A stretch of 64,000 nt of DNA from Sceloporus undulatus (taxonomy: Eukaryota > Chordata > Lepidosauria > Squamata > Phrynosomatidae). Shown in pieces: positions 46,301 to 56,900 of the stretch (positions within the stretch are counted from its first letter, which is position 1; every line of letters starts with the position of its first letter). The stretch lies in assembly GCF_019175285.1 (NCBI RefSeq), contig NC_056527.1:121709310-121773309 (forward strand), written 5' to 3'. Below the pieces are notes generated by a model, which did not search any database, was not told where the DNA came from, and saw nothing but the letters and a program-made list of their open reading frames with translations. The translations under genes and the position numbers were made by a program.

Positions 46301-48643
46301 CAGTTCATTGCACACATCCTTCAAGCAATCAAAGGGGTGAATGCATACATGGACATCACTTGATGCCAATGCAGAAATCAAATAGACTACATAACTACAT
46401 TTTGAACTGCGATTCCCAGAATCGCCTGGGGTTGGGGATCTTGGAAGCAGTAGTCTTTCCAGGTTCTGCCACAGATCTGGAGACAGAAGAGTTCAAAAAA
46501 GAAGACTGAAGGCCAGGCCCATGCGCTTTGTGACCCACGGAGCCCGATGCCAGCCATCAGCCACCCATGGCAGGGATGCTGAAACTTCTGACTGCTGCAA
46601 ACCCACAAAGGCAGCAGAAAGAGGAGGAGGAGGCCTGCTTGGCTTCCATCCAGGGCTGGCAGTTTGCATTCAGCTCAGTGAATCACAAGTCACCAACTCG
46701 TGCAGATCAGGCCTACAAAACTAATAAGATCACCACTGCAATCCTATTTCACATTAAGGAGAAATAGCTTAAGCCCACACAGCTGTCATCTCCTGGCTCA
46801 GTATACAAATGTGGTCTACTTTCCTGGAAAGCTCACACCGTAATGAATCTGTTAGCCTTTCAAGTCCATAAGAGGAAAGAAACAGGCATCTCACGTTGCT
46901 AGACAATGGTCTGTATTAGCTGATGAAAAGACCACCTTCTAGCATCTTGAGACAGCTCTTCCTTTTCTCTTATGGGTTTAATGGAAGTCTCTCTGGTTAG
47001 TGTTCATTCAACCTTATGCTCCAAGGGTCTGTTTGTTGGCTTTTACAGCTGCCACAGTTGCTTATCCTTCTCTATGGGAGAGAGAACCCAAGGCAAGCCA
47101 GTGAAGAGTGAACACTCTCTTCTGGGTAGACTGAGGGAGGAATGGGAAACAGGAATGGGGGGATTAAATGGGAGTGGACACAGTGAAAAAGAGCATGCCA
47201 TTTGCAACATTTTGTTGCAGTCCCAATTGTAATAACTAGTCCTAAACATGTGTTTAGCATTTTCAGCTGCTTAACAATGCACCCCTGTAAAGATAAGTCA
47301 CTAATATTAATCCTCCTTGTTGAAGAACAGGGAACTGAGGCTGAGAAATCATGAAAGCAAAGCATGAAAGACCTTAAGACCAATGGAATGAATTCAAAGC
47401 AGAATGAACATTGTATACTCCTTGCAGTCCAACATCTGGAGGACCACAAATTTGCCTACCCCTCTTTTAAGGGCAGCTCCCTGTAGACATGTTATAGCAA
47501 TGTACACATGAGTTAACTAAGGTACCACCTTCCACTATCCTATTCCAAAGGGTTACACAGGAGTTTCAGGCCGCCTTAGGAATTCTTGGATGTGTCACAT
47601 CAACATTTCTAGAATTTGTAACTTAAAAGAGGTAGAGGTTAGCGTCTTGGCAGTCCTTATAATTCTGAATCACCTGCCATCCTCTGACATGTGTTTTTCT
47701 TTCCCACACATGAAACAAGTGCTATATGGAAGCCCCAGTCATTGAGCAGTACTAACCAGAAATAGTTCTGTTTACAGTTTGCATGGGAAGAGGCTGAGAA
47801 GTTGTGACAGTAAAACAAAAACAAAAATCAATGTACAGTTGTTAAGCACTCCTAAACCATCTCTTCAGCCGACCCAGAGCCAAGTCAGTCAGCATTTGTG
47901 GAATCAGTTACTGAGGTTAAAAATAGATAGCCCAAGGAGATTAGGTCTGAAATGAGCACAGCGTTTCTAGCTCTCCAGATTGCAAAGTTAGTGGAAAACA
48001 CACAATGACAAAGCTTCTGTGCCTTGACTGGGGGCCAGTAAACGAGTACTAATGGTTTTAAATTCTTCTAGCCTACCTCTGACAGATTTAAGGATGGCAT
48101 ATAAACATTTTCAAGATGGAGGCAGAAATAAAATGCAGGGAAATGGCAACATTCAACACTCACACAGAACATTCTGCATTTCTCATTCCTTTTCCTACAG
48201 AAGGCAAAAGTGAAAGCCCACCTTTTCAGCTCCTCCTCTTTGATCCTCTCCTCTTCCCACAGGAACACGCCGGTGAGGGCTGCCATCAGTTTGCAGGCAT
48301 TGGCGTGACGCCCCTGGAACTTGCGCCACAAAGAGCTGAAGAGGCTTCTGCGTGCCCTCTCTGAGTAGATGTTATTGTACAGCTGTCCAATCTGCTGAGC
48401 GCGCCGGATCCTCTGGCTAGTCACATAACTGCACTGGTTGGCCAGGAGGGAAAGGAGGCTCTTCTGCTTCGGACATTGCTCAGGGGCTTTCTGCAGCCAG
48501 GTGAGCAGCCACTGGTACCTGCCCTTCAGGGATTTATGGCTTGGCCACAAGCTGCGTTTCCCTTCGTAGCTGATGAAGCGGGATGAGTTAGTGTAATAGG
48601 AATAGATGCTGGAGGGAGGCCTCCACTGGAGTGGGTGGAACAT
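41148..48643 (-). CDS. STARD7: STARD7, START-domain lipid transfer protein (8 coding exons)
   Basis: STARD7 carries phosphatidylcholine to mitochondria and, in mammals, is made as a precursor that is imported and trimmed. Eight exons join in phase to 1254 bases, giving 417 residues plus stop. Residues 60-141 hold the conserved LLANQCSYVTSQR region, a short hydrophobic segment (about 119-129, LMAALTGVFLW) and the acidic EEERIKEEEL motif. The START domain runs from about residue 182 (WEMVMDKKHFKLWRRP) to near 400 and includes YRKKWDSLVIKLEVIERD and EFVRVRTYESQMVIRPHK. The C-terminus ends HIDYA. Human is 370 residues. The extra length here is N-terminal, before LLANQC. The chosen ATG (48643) is the first after an in-frame TGA in the same exon. 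The neighbouring TMEM127 in the same orientation matches human order. Confidence 0.95.
41958..42042 (-). CDS. STARD7: STARD7 coding exon 7
   Basis: Encodes NGFDYLLTYSDNPQTVFPRY and CVSWMVSS. Acceptor TTTTCAG, donor GTGAGT, phase 0 in and phase 1 out. Confidence 0.95.
42188..42287 (-). CDS. STARD7: STARD7 coding exon 6
   Basis: Encodes AVEHPGVPEDPEFVRVRTYE and SQMVIRPHKTFDE. Acceptor TTTGCCAG, donor GTACAT (weaker than consensus but in phase). Confidence 0.95.
42714..42796 (-). CDS. STARD7: STARD7 coding exon 5
   Basis: Encodes YPMYSRDYVYVRRHSVDREN and NLMVLVS with a split arginine codon. Acceptor CTGCAG, donor GTAAGG. Confidence 0.95.
42954..43064 (-). CDS. STARD7: STARD7 coding exon 4
   Basis: Encodes LDTEYRKKWDSLVIKLEVIE and RDQDTGSEVVHWVTHFP. 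Acceptor TTCCAG, donor GTTAGT, exactly 37 codons. Confidence 0.95.
43371..43398. repeat. (CAA)n microsatellite
   Basis: Nine CAA units in the intron between coding exons 3 and 4. Confidence 0.9.
43862..43911 (-). CDS. STARD7: STARD7 coding exon 3
   Basis: A 50-base exon encoding FGTYTDVTPRQFFNVQ. Acceptor TTGTAG, donor GTGAGT. Its phase fits both neighbours. Confidence 0.93.
44204..44406 (-). CDS. STARD7: STARD7 coding exon 2
   Basis: Encodes SADEMKRMEEINQMFQ, a hydrophilic linker and WEMVMDKKHFKLWRRPLGGS. The acceptor GGCAAG lacks a strong pyrimidine tract right at the junction, but the phase and protein match fix it. Donor GTACCC is weak. Confidence 0.92.
44407..48221 (-). other. STARD7: STARD7 intron between coding exons 1 and 2
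   Basis: It holds no SINE that I can see and no second coding pattern. The 169-codon minus-strand frame at 45697-46206 has no recognisable domain. Short duplicate-like phrases (ctgggagttgcagttcaat near 44590) are fragments of family A-like repeats. Confidence 0.6.
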
Positions 48644-48674
48644 TCCTGCCAAGCTTCACCAACAAGACGGAGCC
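48222..48674 (-). CDS. STARD7: STARD7 first coding exon with 5' UTR piece
   Basis: The acceptor TTCTTGGCTAG precedes position 48674. 31 bases of 5' UTR, containing an in-frame TGA, lead to ATG at 48643-48641. The exon codes residues 1-141 and leaves through donor GTGGGC in phase 2. An upstream untranslated exon is therefore required. Confidence 0.88.
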
Positions 48675-50599
48675 CTAGCCAAGAAAAGAGATCAGAATAT
48701 TAGCGGCAGGAGAGGCCAGGGACCTTTCACACCGACATACTTAGCAGTCTGCCCTACTACCTGTGTACTTGACCCAATGTACAGTTAACAACAAAATTAC
48801 CTGTGGCTTCTGTAAGCCAACTTGGTGGCAAAGAGGCAAGTGTTGCAAGCATACATACCTCCCCTATATCAAATGCTCCAAAGACTTTCTTAAGTGAGTT
48901 AACATTCAATAGGTTGGGTCCTCCTTCCTTGGTTGCCTCTGTCTCTTTTTGTGTGTGTTAATCTACAGTAAAAGTGTCTAAAAACACATATGGCTCTCTT
49001 GATGTTTTTGTGAAAAAAATCGCAAGCCAGTTCATCTAATGTACAGCAAAAATAAAGGAATTATTTTGCTGCTATTCCCAATACTGTTACCATATTTTTG
49101 CATTAAGCATTCTATATGAAATTTATTTCATCTGTCCCATGAAACACAGTTTGTAAGCGTGGAATCAGTGACTGAGGATATCTCATCCAAGACAATAGAG
49201 AACACAGAGTGATCAAAGGTTTTATCAAGTGGCAGGGAACACATTTCTTGAAACACAGGCTCTTTTCGTTCAAGGGCTACAGTTGGATTATCAGTCAATA
49301 AAGAGATACCAAAGACAAGGCACGAAATGGAGCAACTGACTGCATTGGCATTCTGCACCTGTTAGCAGCAGACAAGCCTGAAAATCGTGGAGAAAAGGGG
49401 AAGGGAATGAAGTCTGACTGAAAAGGAGTTGTACAATTTAACAGTTTGAAAATCCAGGATTTGAAGAACTTGTTTGTTCAAAGAAATAGGTTTTCTACAT
49501 AGTCGCAGAATCACTGAGTGGGAAAGAATGAGCACAGTCAACTGAAATCAAATGCAAAGGGCCAGTTGTTCATGACAATTGTCACCAGAAATTATACTTG
49601 GGAGAGGAACGCCGTTTGGCCAGATGGCATTTCCTGGGACTTGTCCTCCATCCGCTCCAATCAGGTAACTGGGAGCCAAAAATAAGAAAGCGGTTTCTTT
49701 CTTCCATGCCTGCAAATAACAAACCTGCTCCCTTCCTCCATATCCTTTGACAAGGCAGCAAATCCTGTCAAGTAATCTGCATTAGCAAGATGATCCGCTT
49801 TCGAGTCTCGCGACCCATACTTGGCCACCATCCGCAGCAACTCTGATGCAGAAGCATGTGTCGCTGGGCTCTACATCAGAAAACAGGGAAAGCACAAGCC
49901 TCTTTTTGGCAGGGAAGGAGAGAGTCCAAGAAGACCCTCACCCAGGGCTCCTTAGGCTCTCCAAAGGTATATCAAGGAACTGGAAACTGTTTAGCAAGTG
50001 TTCTTCCTCTCAGAGACGCTGCTGATCATGAGTCTAAGCTTATGAGCTCCACAATGACTAACACAAAGCCATGGAAAGTTTCTGTGGATAGGAAAAAGAG
50101 GCCCCATGGAACTGGCTGCAGCTGTCAAACCAACACTCCTTGTTTGCTTTTGTGGCTATAGGGCACGGGTCAAGAGGGAGGGATAAATGGAAACCCATAG
50201 GAATATCCCTGTGTGTCTGTCCTGCAGCCACAAGGTTGTGAGTTCGATCCCAGGCAGGGCTCCAGGGTCGGCTCAGCCTTCCATCCTTTTGTAGGTTGGT
50301 CAAATGAGTCCCCAGCTTGTTGGAGGCAACTGGATTACAGATTGCAAACTGGTTTGAGAGTGCTGAGTTCGCTATGAAGCAGAATAGAAATGGGAAGTGC
50401 TAAAGTGCTATGGCAGATTCAGATGAGGCAACTTGCAGATTCACCAGAAAGGAAAGCCACCTGTTTCATCACAATTTCACAAACATTATTTGCCTTTTAG
50501 GGGGAGAATCGACAATATTCCCCTTTTCCCTCCAGCGTACTGATTCATTTTAGCATAAATCTGCAATTTTTTTTAACGGACCGTACATAAAACATACCT

Positions 50600-51084
50600 G
50601 AACTTCTGCCAGCAGTGGCCCTATGACTTTCCTTGATCTGGACTCTATCCTTTCTATTGATGCAGCCTAGAATCGCATTGGCCTTTTAAGCTACAGTGTC
50701 ACACTGCTGACTGCTCCCAGAAGATGGCCCTCTGGGACTAAGGCACTCAGCCACAGCGTTTGAAAATCACACAGCTTCCCATTTGGTCTCCTAGGCTCTT
50801 CTGGCCTCTTTGCTGAGGACTGTATTCTAGGTGAGGTCTGGCCAAAAAGCAGAACAGAACGAGACTATGATTTCCCTCGATCTGGACGCTCTGCTCCCAG
50901 GGTCCAGTGCTGTTCTGCCATGCAGGAACTCACAATCGAAGCATCCCTGGGACAGATGGCCATCCAGTCTCTATTTTAAAACCTCCAAAGAAGGAGACTC
51001 CACAAAGCCACATATTATTCCACTGTCAGGAAGTTCTTCCTAATGTTGAGCTGGAATCTCTTTTCATGGAGCTTGCATCCATTG
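50600..51084 (-). mobile_element. CR1-like LINE fragment (left half)
   Basis: The complement of CR1-like text: ctgccatgcaggaactcaca, tggccatccagtctctattt and gtcaggaagttcttcctaat. It is cut by a hAT element and resumes at 51457. Confidence 0.65.
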
Positions 51085-51092
51085 CTCTATAC

Positions 51093-51456
51093 CAGGGATA
51101 GGCAACCCTTTTGAGCCGGGGGCCGGGTTGCTGTCCCTCAGACAACTGGGGGGCCGAAGCCAAAAAATAAATAATTAAATAATTTTTTAAAAAAATTAAT
51201 TGAATAAATAAACTGCGACAAATGTAGGACAAAATTTTCAAATGGAGGGCACTTTTTAAACAAAAAATGGAGGAGACGTGAAAAACATTTGCTGATTTTT
51301 TAAAAACCGTTACTATAAATGCATGTTTCTGAGGCTTCTACAGACAATCGCCCCCCAAAGGCCCCGGCAGCAATCGGCGGCAGGACTGGGCTGGGGCCGG
51401 TCCCAAGGCCTTGCTGGGCCACATCCGGCCCACGGGCCGCAGGTTGCCTACCCCTG
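51093..51456. mobile_element. Non-autonomous hAT element nested in CR1
   Basis: The termini CAGGGATAGGCAACC and GGTTGCCTACCCCTG are inverted. The flanking 8-mers CTCTATAC (51085-51092) and GTCTATAC (51457-51464) are a target duplication with one change. The GC-rich ends (gggccgggttgct, ggcccacgggccgcagg) surround an A/T-rich centre. It splits one CR1 copy cleanly. Confidence 0.85.
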
Positions 51457-51860
51457 GTCTATACTGTGTCCTATTCTCTGGAGCAGCAGAAAACAAGGTC
51501 CCTCCCCCCTCAACATGGCAGCCCTTTAAATACTTACAGAGTAGTGCTATAATATCGCCCTTTAACCTTCTCTTCTCCAGGCTAAACACCCCCAGCTCCC
51601 TCCCAGATCTTTCTTGGGGCTGGAAGTGCCCTTTGTTCTGCCATGCAGGAACTCTCCATCAGAGCAGCCTCCAAAGAGGGAGACTCAGGGGCAGCATCTT
51701 CCACCAGCAAACAGCCCTTACTCTCAGGAAGCTCCTCCTAATCTTGAGCTGGCGCCTCTTTTCCTGATTCAGTCTCTGGAGCATCAGAAAACAAGCTCGC
51801 TCCCTCCTCCTCCTCAATATGACCTCCCTCCAGAGACTCACCCAGGGCCATCATGGCGCC
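51457..51860 (-). mobile_element. CR1-like LINE fragments (right half plus second copy)
   Basis: 51457-51600 continues the interrupted copy (cctattctctggagcagcag, ttctcttctccaggctaaac). A second piece of the same family (gccatgcaggaactctccat to tcaatatgacctccctccag) follows in the same orientation. Confidence 0.6.
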
Positions 51861-51909
51861 TCTGAACCTGCTGAGTAGCTCTTGCAGTCAGGAGGAAATA
51901 ACCCATTCT

Positions 51910-52071
51910 GAGGGCGCTTTAGCTGCCCTGGCTCAATGCTAGGGGATTCTGGGAGTTGTAGTTCTGTGAGGCCTTGAGCCTCCTCTGTCAGAGAGAGCTC
52001 TGGTGCCACAACGAACTACAGCTCCCAGGATTCCCTCGCCTTGAGCCAGGGCAGTTAAAGCGCTCTCAAAG
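51910..52071. mobile_element. Palindromic MITE, family A, next to a splice donor
   Basis: The outer arms are gcgctttagctgccctggct and agccagggcagttaaagcgc. The inner arms are ctgggagttgtagttctgtg and actacagctcccaggatt. It lies just inside the inferred STARD7 intron, about six bases from the donor at 52078. Confidence 0.8.
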
Positions 52072-52078
52072 TCCTCAC

Positions 52079-52450
52079 CTGGGCCGTGTCCGGCCTTCCC
52101 CGCGTCCCCGGGGCTCCCTCCAGCACTCTCGGCCCCGGCGTCGTCGGTGGCTCCCCTAGGTCCCTTCTCCTCCTCCTCTCCTTCTCCGGCTCACGTCGAA
52201 AAAGCCCCCATGAAGCCCGCGGCGAGAAGGCCCGCCTCTTGTCCCGCAAGTCCCGCCCCCATCCCCACAGCGCCGCCTGCTATTGGCAACTCGTCACCCT
52301 CTTCGGCTTCTGGTTGGACGAAGGAAGCGTCCGTCTTCCATCCCTCGTTCTGCAGCCACTAGGTTAGTTTGGCTCCTTGGCTTTCCTTCAGCCGCCGCCT
52401 CCGTCGTCGCCGCCTCGCGCGCTCTCCACCTAGCTTGAGCCTCGCCTTGT
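52079..52450 (-). promoter_or_regulatory. STARD7: Likely STARD7 promoter and untranslated exon 1
   Basis: A CpG-dense block stands out from the surrounding DNA. Minus-strand GC boxes (GGGGGCGGGA at 52251-52260, AAGAGGCGGG at 52231-52240) and a CCAAT box (52282-52286) lie upstream of a strong donor, CCCAG followed by GTGAGGAC at 52078. The exon is presumed untranslated because the next exon carries a stop in frame ahead of its ATG. Start-site position is not resolved. The block may act in both directions, as CpG promoters often do. Confidence 0.65.
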
Positions 52451-52529
52451 GACCCATTCAAGGGCGCCTTGGAGACAGCAAGGACCCCGGCCGGGGCTGC
52501 CCAGAGAGGTGCCTGAGAGAAAATAGGCT

Positions 52530-53085
52530 AATGGGTTCCATGGAATTCTGGGATCTGTAGTTCTGGGAGAGATTAAGGCTGCCTCTCCCTGCACTGCAGA
52601 ATGGATGCAGCCTTGACACTGCTTTGCCTGCCATGGCTCAGTGGCTGTGAAATTGCTGGGAACTGTAGTTTTGTGGGATATTTATGGGCTGCAGAATAGA
52701 GGCAGTTTGACACCATTTTAACTGCCATGGCTCCATCTTATGGAATTCTGGGATTTGTAGTTCTGTGAGAGATTTTAAGCTGTATCTATACTGCAGGATG
52801 AAGGCAATTTGACCCCATTTTATCTGCCACGGCTCTATTTTATGGAATTCTGGGACCTGTAGTTCTGGGAGAGATGTAGGCAGCATCTGCACTGCAGAAT
52901 TAATGCAGCTTCACGCTGCTTTAACCGCAGTAGCTCCACACTATGAAATTCTGGGATCTGTAGTTTAGTGAGACGTTTGGCCTTCTGTCAGATCAGAAAT
53001 CAAACTACAAATCCCAGGATCCCATAGGATGGAGCCGTGGCAGTTAAAGCGGTGTCAAACTATATTAATTCTGCAGTGCGGATAC
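52530..53085. repeat. Tandem array of family A MITE arms
   Basis: The phrase ggaattctgggatctgtagt (or a close variant) recurs near 52541, 52651, 52742, 52846 and 52948, about every 100 bases. Each is preceded by a tttaactgccatggctc-like arm and followed by a ctgcactgcagaat-like start. A single opposite arm (52995-53085) closes the array, so it appears to be one MITE whose left arm was multiplied. Confidence 0.8.
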
Positions 53086-53390
53086 CAGGCATCCCCTATT
53101 CCTTTCTTCTGTCCTCCTCTCATTACCACACATTACCAGTGACACAACTTGGCTTTAAATGACCAAATCTGCCTTTGAGAAAGCAATCTAAAAATATGGG
53201 GGGAGGGGTGTTGTTATTGCAAAAGGTGGCAATGGCCATTGTAAATGTACAGAGATTTAACAACCCATTGGAGTAGTAACTCACACTTTCCCATCCCACA
53301 GCAAGTGCCCTTTTCTGTTATAGGATCAGAGCAGCCGCTTGTACGCCGACAAAAAAGATTGGCATCAATTTGCACAAAACTGAATATGCT

Positions 53391-53606
53391 GGTTTTTGTG
53401 GGTTTTTCGGGCCAAATGTGGCCATGTTCTAGAAGCGTTTATTCCTGATGTTTCACCAATATCTCTGAATTCTCTGCAGATGCCAACCACAGATGCTGGC
53501 AAAATGTCAGGAAGAAACTCTTCTAGAACATGGCCACATTTGGCCCGAAAACCCCACAAAGAACTATGGGTGCCGGCCATGAAATCCTTCGACTTCACAC
53601 CAAATG
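53391..53606. repeat. Fold-back repeat (catggccacat family)
   Basis: The left half (tgtgggtttttcgggccaaa, ggccatgttctagaagcg) is the inverse of the right half (cttctagaacatggccacat, cgaaaaccccacaaag). The right end reads ccggccatgaaatccttcga. Other copies lie at 35385 and 59282. Confidence 0.75.
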
Positions 53607-53911
53607 ACAAAATTTGACAAACAATATCCTAGAAGACAGAACCATTAATAGATCTTAGCTATTTCTACTTCTACAATCTTACAAACATATAATATTGGGG
53701 GGGGGGGGATGCTAATAATAATGGCAATACGACTACTAAAAGCCATTTCATTCTCTCTTTTAAACCTGGATCTTCTATGATGGTCATAAGGCTCTGAAGT
53801 GACTTTTTCAGCTTTATTTGCCCAGTGCTATTACAGCATCTCAGCGAAGAAGAACGGACACGTTTCCAAACCCAGAGGGAAAGGCTTCAAAGACGACACA
53901 TCTAACAGTAA

Positions 53912-56900
53912 GTGGTAGTTTTTATTAAATGTGAAGTTATCTCAAAGTAACATCTCTCTTCCATCAGGCTCTCCAAAACGGCACCTTCATGGAGGTGTAA
54001 CAACATATATAAGCGTATTCAAGTGTGATCGGTTGGTTAAGAAATAATCACTTCTTTAAGAAACCACTCGGAGTGGCTACCACCCTTAAAAACAGTGAGC
54101 AAATTGTAGCTGTGTAACAGGTTTGGGGACCTTGCCTTTTCGTACCTTCCATGTACATAAATCTTTATAAATAAGCCAGTGATAAGAACTGCAAGGGCCT
54201 GCCATCCTCTTCCTCCCGCGCCACCCTCAGATCTAGCAAACTGGGTAACGTGTTTTTGAGAACAAAGGAGTCAGTGTTTGATCCGAAACGAAATACTTCA
54301 TCCAAGAAGCTGTGCTGCTGACTAAGGCAGGACAACCAAAATAACTCCAGCCAATAAAATACAATTGTTTCCAGTATACAACCGCTTTCTTTCCCCCCCC
54401 CCCCAAGACCAGCTAAATGTTTAAAAGAGATACTCCGCAAGCTTTGCTGCGTTGCTAGAATATTTCGCTGTTGCTTTTGGAGCTCCAAGAGGACTTCTGC
54501 GCCCCATCCTTGCAATCTCAGCTCAAGCTAAGACCTTCCTGCTCTCTTCCCCATTTCAAAATTCAGATTGCAAGATTCAAGGAGGAAAGGTTTTTTTTAA
54601 CCTTCTTCCTTCTCTCTGTATATTGAAGCCACTATATCAAGACCAGGGAACTTTTGGGCCTTCAGAAGTTGTTGAGCTGCAATACCCTTCACCCCTCAAC
54701 AGTGGTCAAGCGTGCTGGGACCTGATGGGACGGAGTCCAACAATACAGACACTCTCTTAAGGGTATGTGCATCAGTGCTTTTAGAGGTCATTCAACAGCT
54801 TTACAATACTTTCCTTTCCAGAGCGGAATGTCCTCCAACCATGAGACCTTTCCATTCAGATTCAGACAAGCACCGCAAAAGGGAGGGCGAGAGAAAGGCT
54901 TCCCCTTGCTGCCCTAGGCTTACCTATCCCCACAAAGGAGATCATAAATCTTTTTTCTTTGTCATGCACCAGCCTCACGAAAAATAGATCGAAGGCAGAC
55001 TGACAAAAACTGAGGACTAATACATACCCTGCATTGGCATGACTGTTGCTAAAAACCAAAATTAAGAAGCTTTCTATGTACATGCAAGATAGTGGCCTTT
55101 GGTTACTGGAAAGGCAAGTTACACACAGGCAAGCAGTAGCTATGTTTGGAATGGTTTTCAAGGGAGGGGGAGTGCACAGTATTGCCCAATGGTGATACTT
55201 TGTTTTGCAAGCTCAGGTGGATATATCCAACAGAGACTATTTACATCCTTGTTTTATTTTTCTTTTTGGTAGAAAAAGGAATCCAGGATTTTACAGATGG
55301 GTTCATAATCAACAGTGCTTTATGAATTATGTTCAAGGTCTAAAAATGATCACAGTAACCAAGTGCACAGATCACACGGAAACCAGATTTGGCCAAGTCC
55401 CCTCTGTGGAAACAAGCTGAGTGCAGTCGCCTCCGTTCCGGAGACGGGTCGAACTCCCTTTGGCACATGGAGGTGCTGCCACCATCGCTCTCCTTCCCAA
55501 GGGCCAGAAAAGGAGGAGCACTGCAAGAGCATGACCAACCCACTTCCCCAGAGCTCACATCCATTTCTTTGCGACCCAAAGATTAGAAACAAGGTGGAGA
55601 TAGTAGAATTATGCACACTATTTACAGCCAAATGCTTTTTCTCGTACACGTTGGCTTGGAGGGGACGGGGAAGAACTGCTTTCACTCCCGCCACACGCAA
55701 AAAAGGCTATGGAGTCTGCTTTGTGAACGTTTGGAAAGTCCTCTGTGGGAAAGGATAGCAAGCAGAAGCAAGGAGGAACCAAAAGTAAGGCTACTGAAGT
55801 GATGCATTCATCTAACAGACTGGAGTGGGTTAAAGCACTGTTGGATCTGCCGCCAAAGAGAATGCTGCTGTTTTTAAAGTTAGACCAAGTTCTATAGATT
55901 TGTCTACTCCCTTTCTGCCTTTCACAGAAAATGCAAACACTTCTCAACAACGCAGCTACAGCCAATGGCCAATTATTCTGACCATGCTCTTAAGAGGAGG
56001 CTGTGAAACTTGTGGGTCTTAAGATGTTCACCCTCATGCCCTACTAGCCAATCTTGCCATTCATGAAAAATGATGGGAACTGGCGCTTATGAACACTGAG
56101 AGGTCTGAAGGTTTCCCCAGCTCTGGCTTAGAAGAGAAAGGAATCATTCTTCCCCCTAAGATACCGTACCTATAGCCTGGGAACCTTGGCAGATGACACT
56201 GCACTGCACATGATTTCCTCAGCATGAGCTGCGACAAGAAAGGGAAAGATAAAAGTTGGTATATTTCAGATATCAATTTGAAAGACAAAGGTAACCTCAG
56301 GATATAGCTTCAGAATACTAGACTAGCAAGCATCCTTCACAATGTGGAGTGGATACAGAGCACTCTGAGCTGCTTTGCCAGAAGAATCTCTGCAGTAAAC
56401 ACTGGCCCGATTGATACATAAAGGTAATCCAGGTTGTGGTCTGCTGAACTCTTTTTGTTTTATTCAAACCAACCCCTGCAAGCAAACTGTCACTGTCATT
56501 ACTGGCTTACAAACTCTGACCGCTTTAAACCATGGCTTGGTGTCACGTGTCTGCTGAGAAATGCAGTCCATCCCTAGCTTGTTTCTCCCACTGCTCTCCC
56601 TGAAATAGGAGCTGAGAGGCAAAGCAGGGGAGATACAGACCTAAAATGGAGAATGTTTGGTCATCTGTAGGACAATTTATGGCTGAAGAATAAATCATAA
56701 CTAAGAAAAACTTGATGTGAGAATGCGGCCTCTGGCATAAGTCAGAAAATATTGTTTTGAGGCTTGAAAGAGGCTCGGAACAAAAAGTAGGTGGCGGGGA
56801 AAAGATGAAAACAGCTAAAAATAATTAAATTCAGGCCTGGAACCAGGTATTTGCATATTTTCTTAACATCAGTGATAGCTGAATAAACTTTTGTACTTTG

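Larger units (their letters stand above)
48675..52078 (-). other. STARD7: STARD7 5' UTR intron (inferred)
   Basis: It spans from the donor at 52078 to the acceptor at 48675. The left two thirds look unique, and the right third is nested transposon debris (CR1, hAT, family A MITE). The pairing of these two splice sites is inferred, not proven. Confidence 0.55.

Noticed and set aside
52086-52367. Proline/serine-rich plus-strand frames in the CpG block
   Set aside because: They are shadows of CpG-rich promoter DNA. The strand signals (GC boxes, CCAAT, donor) favour the minus-strand STARD7 exon instead.
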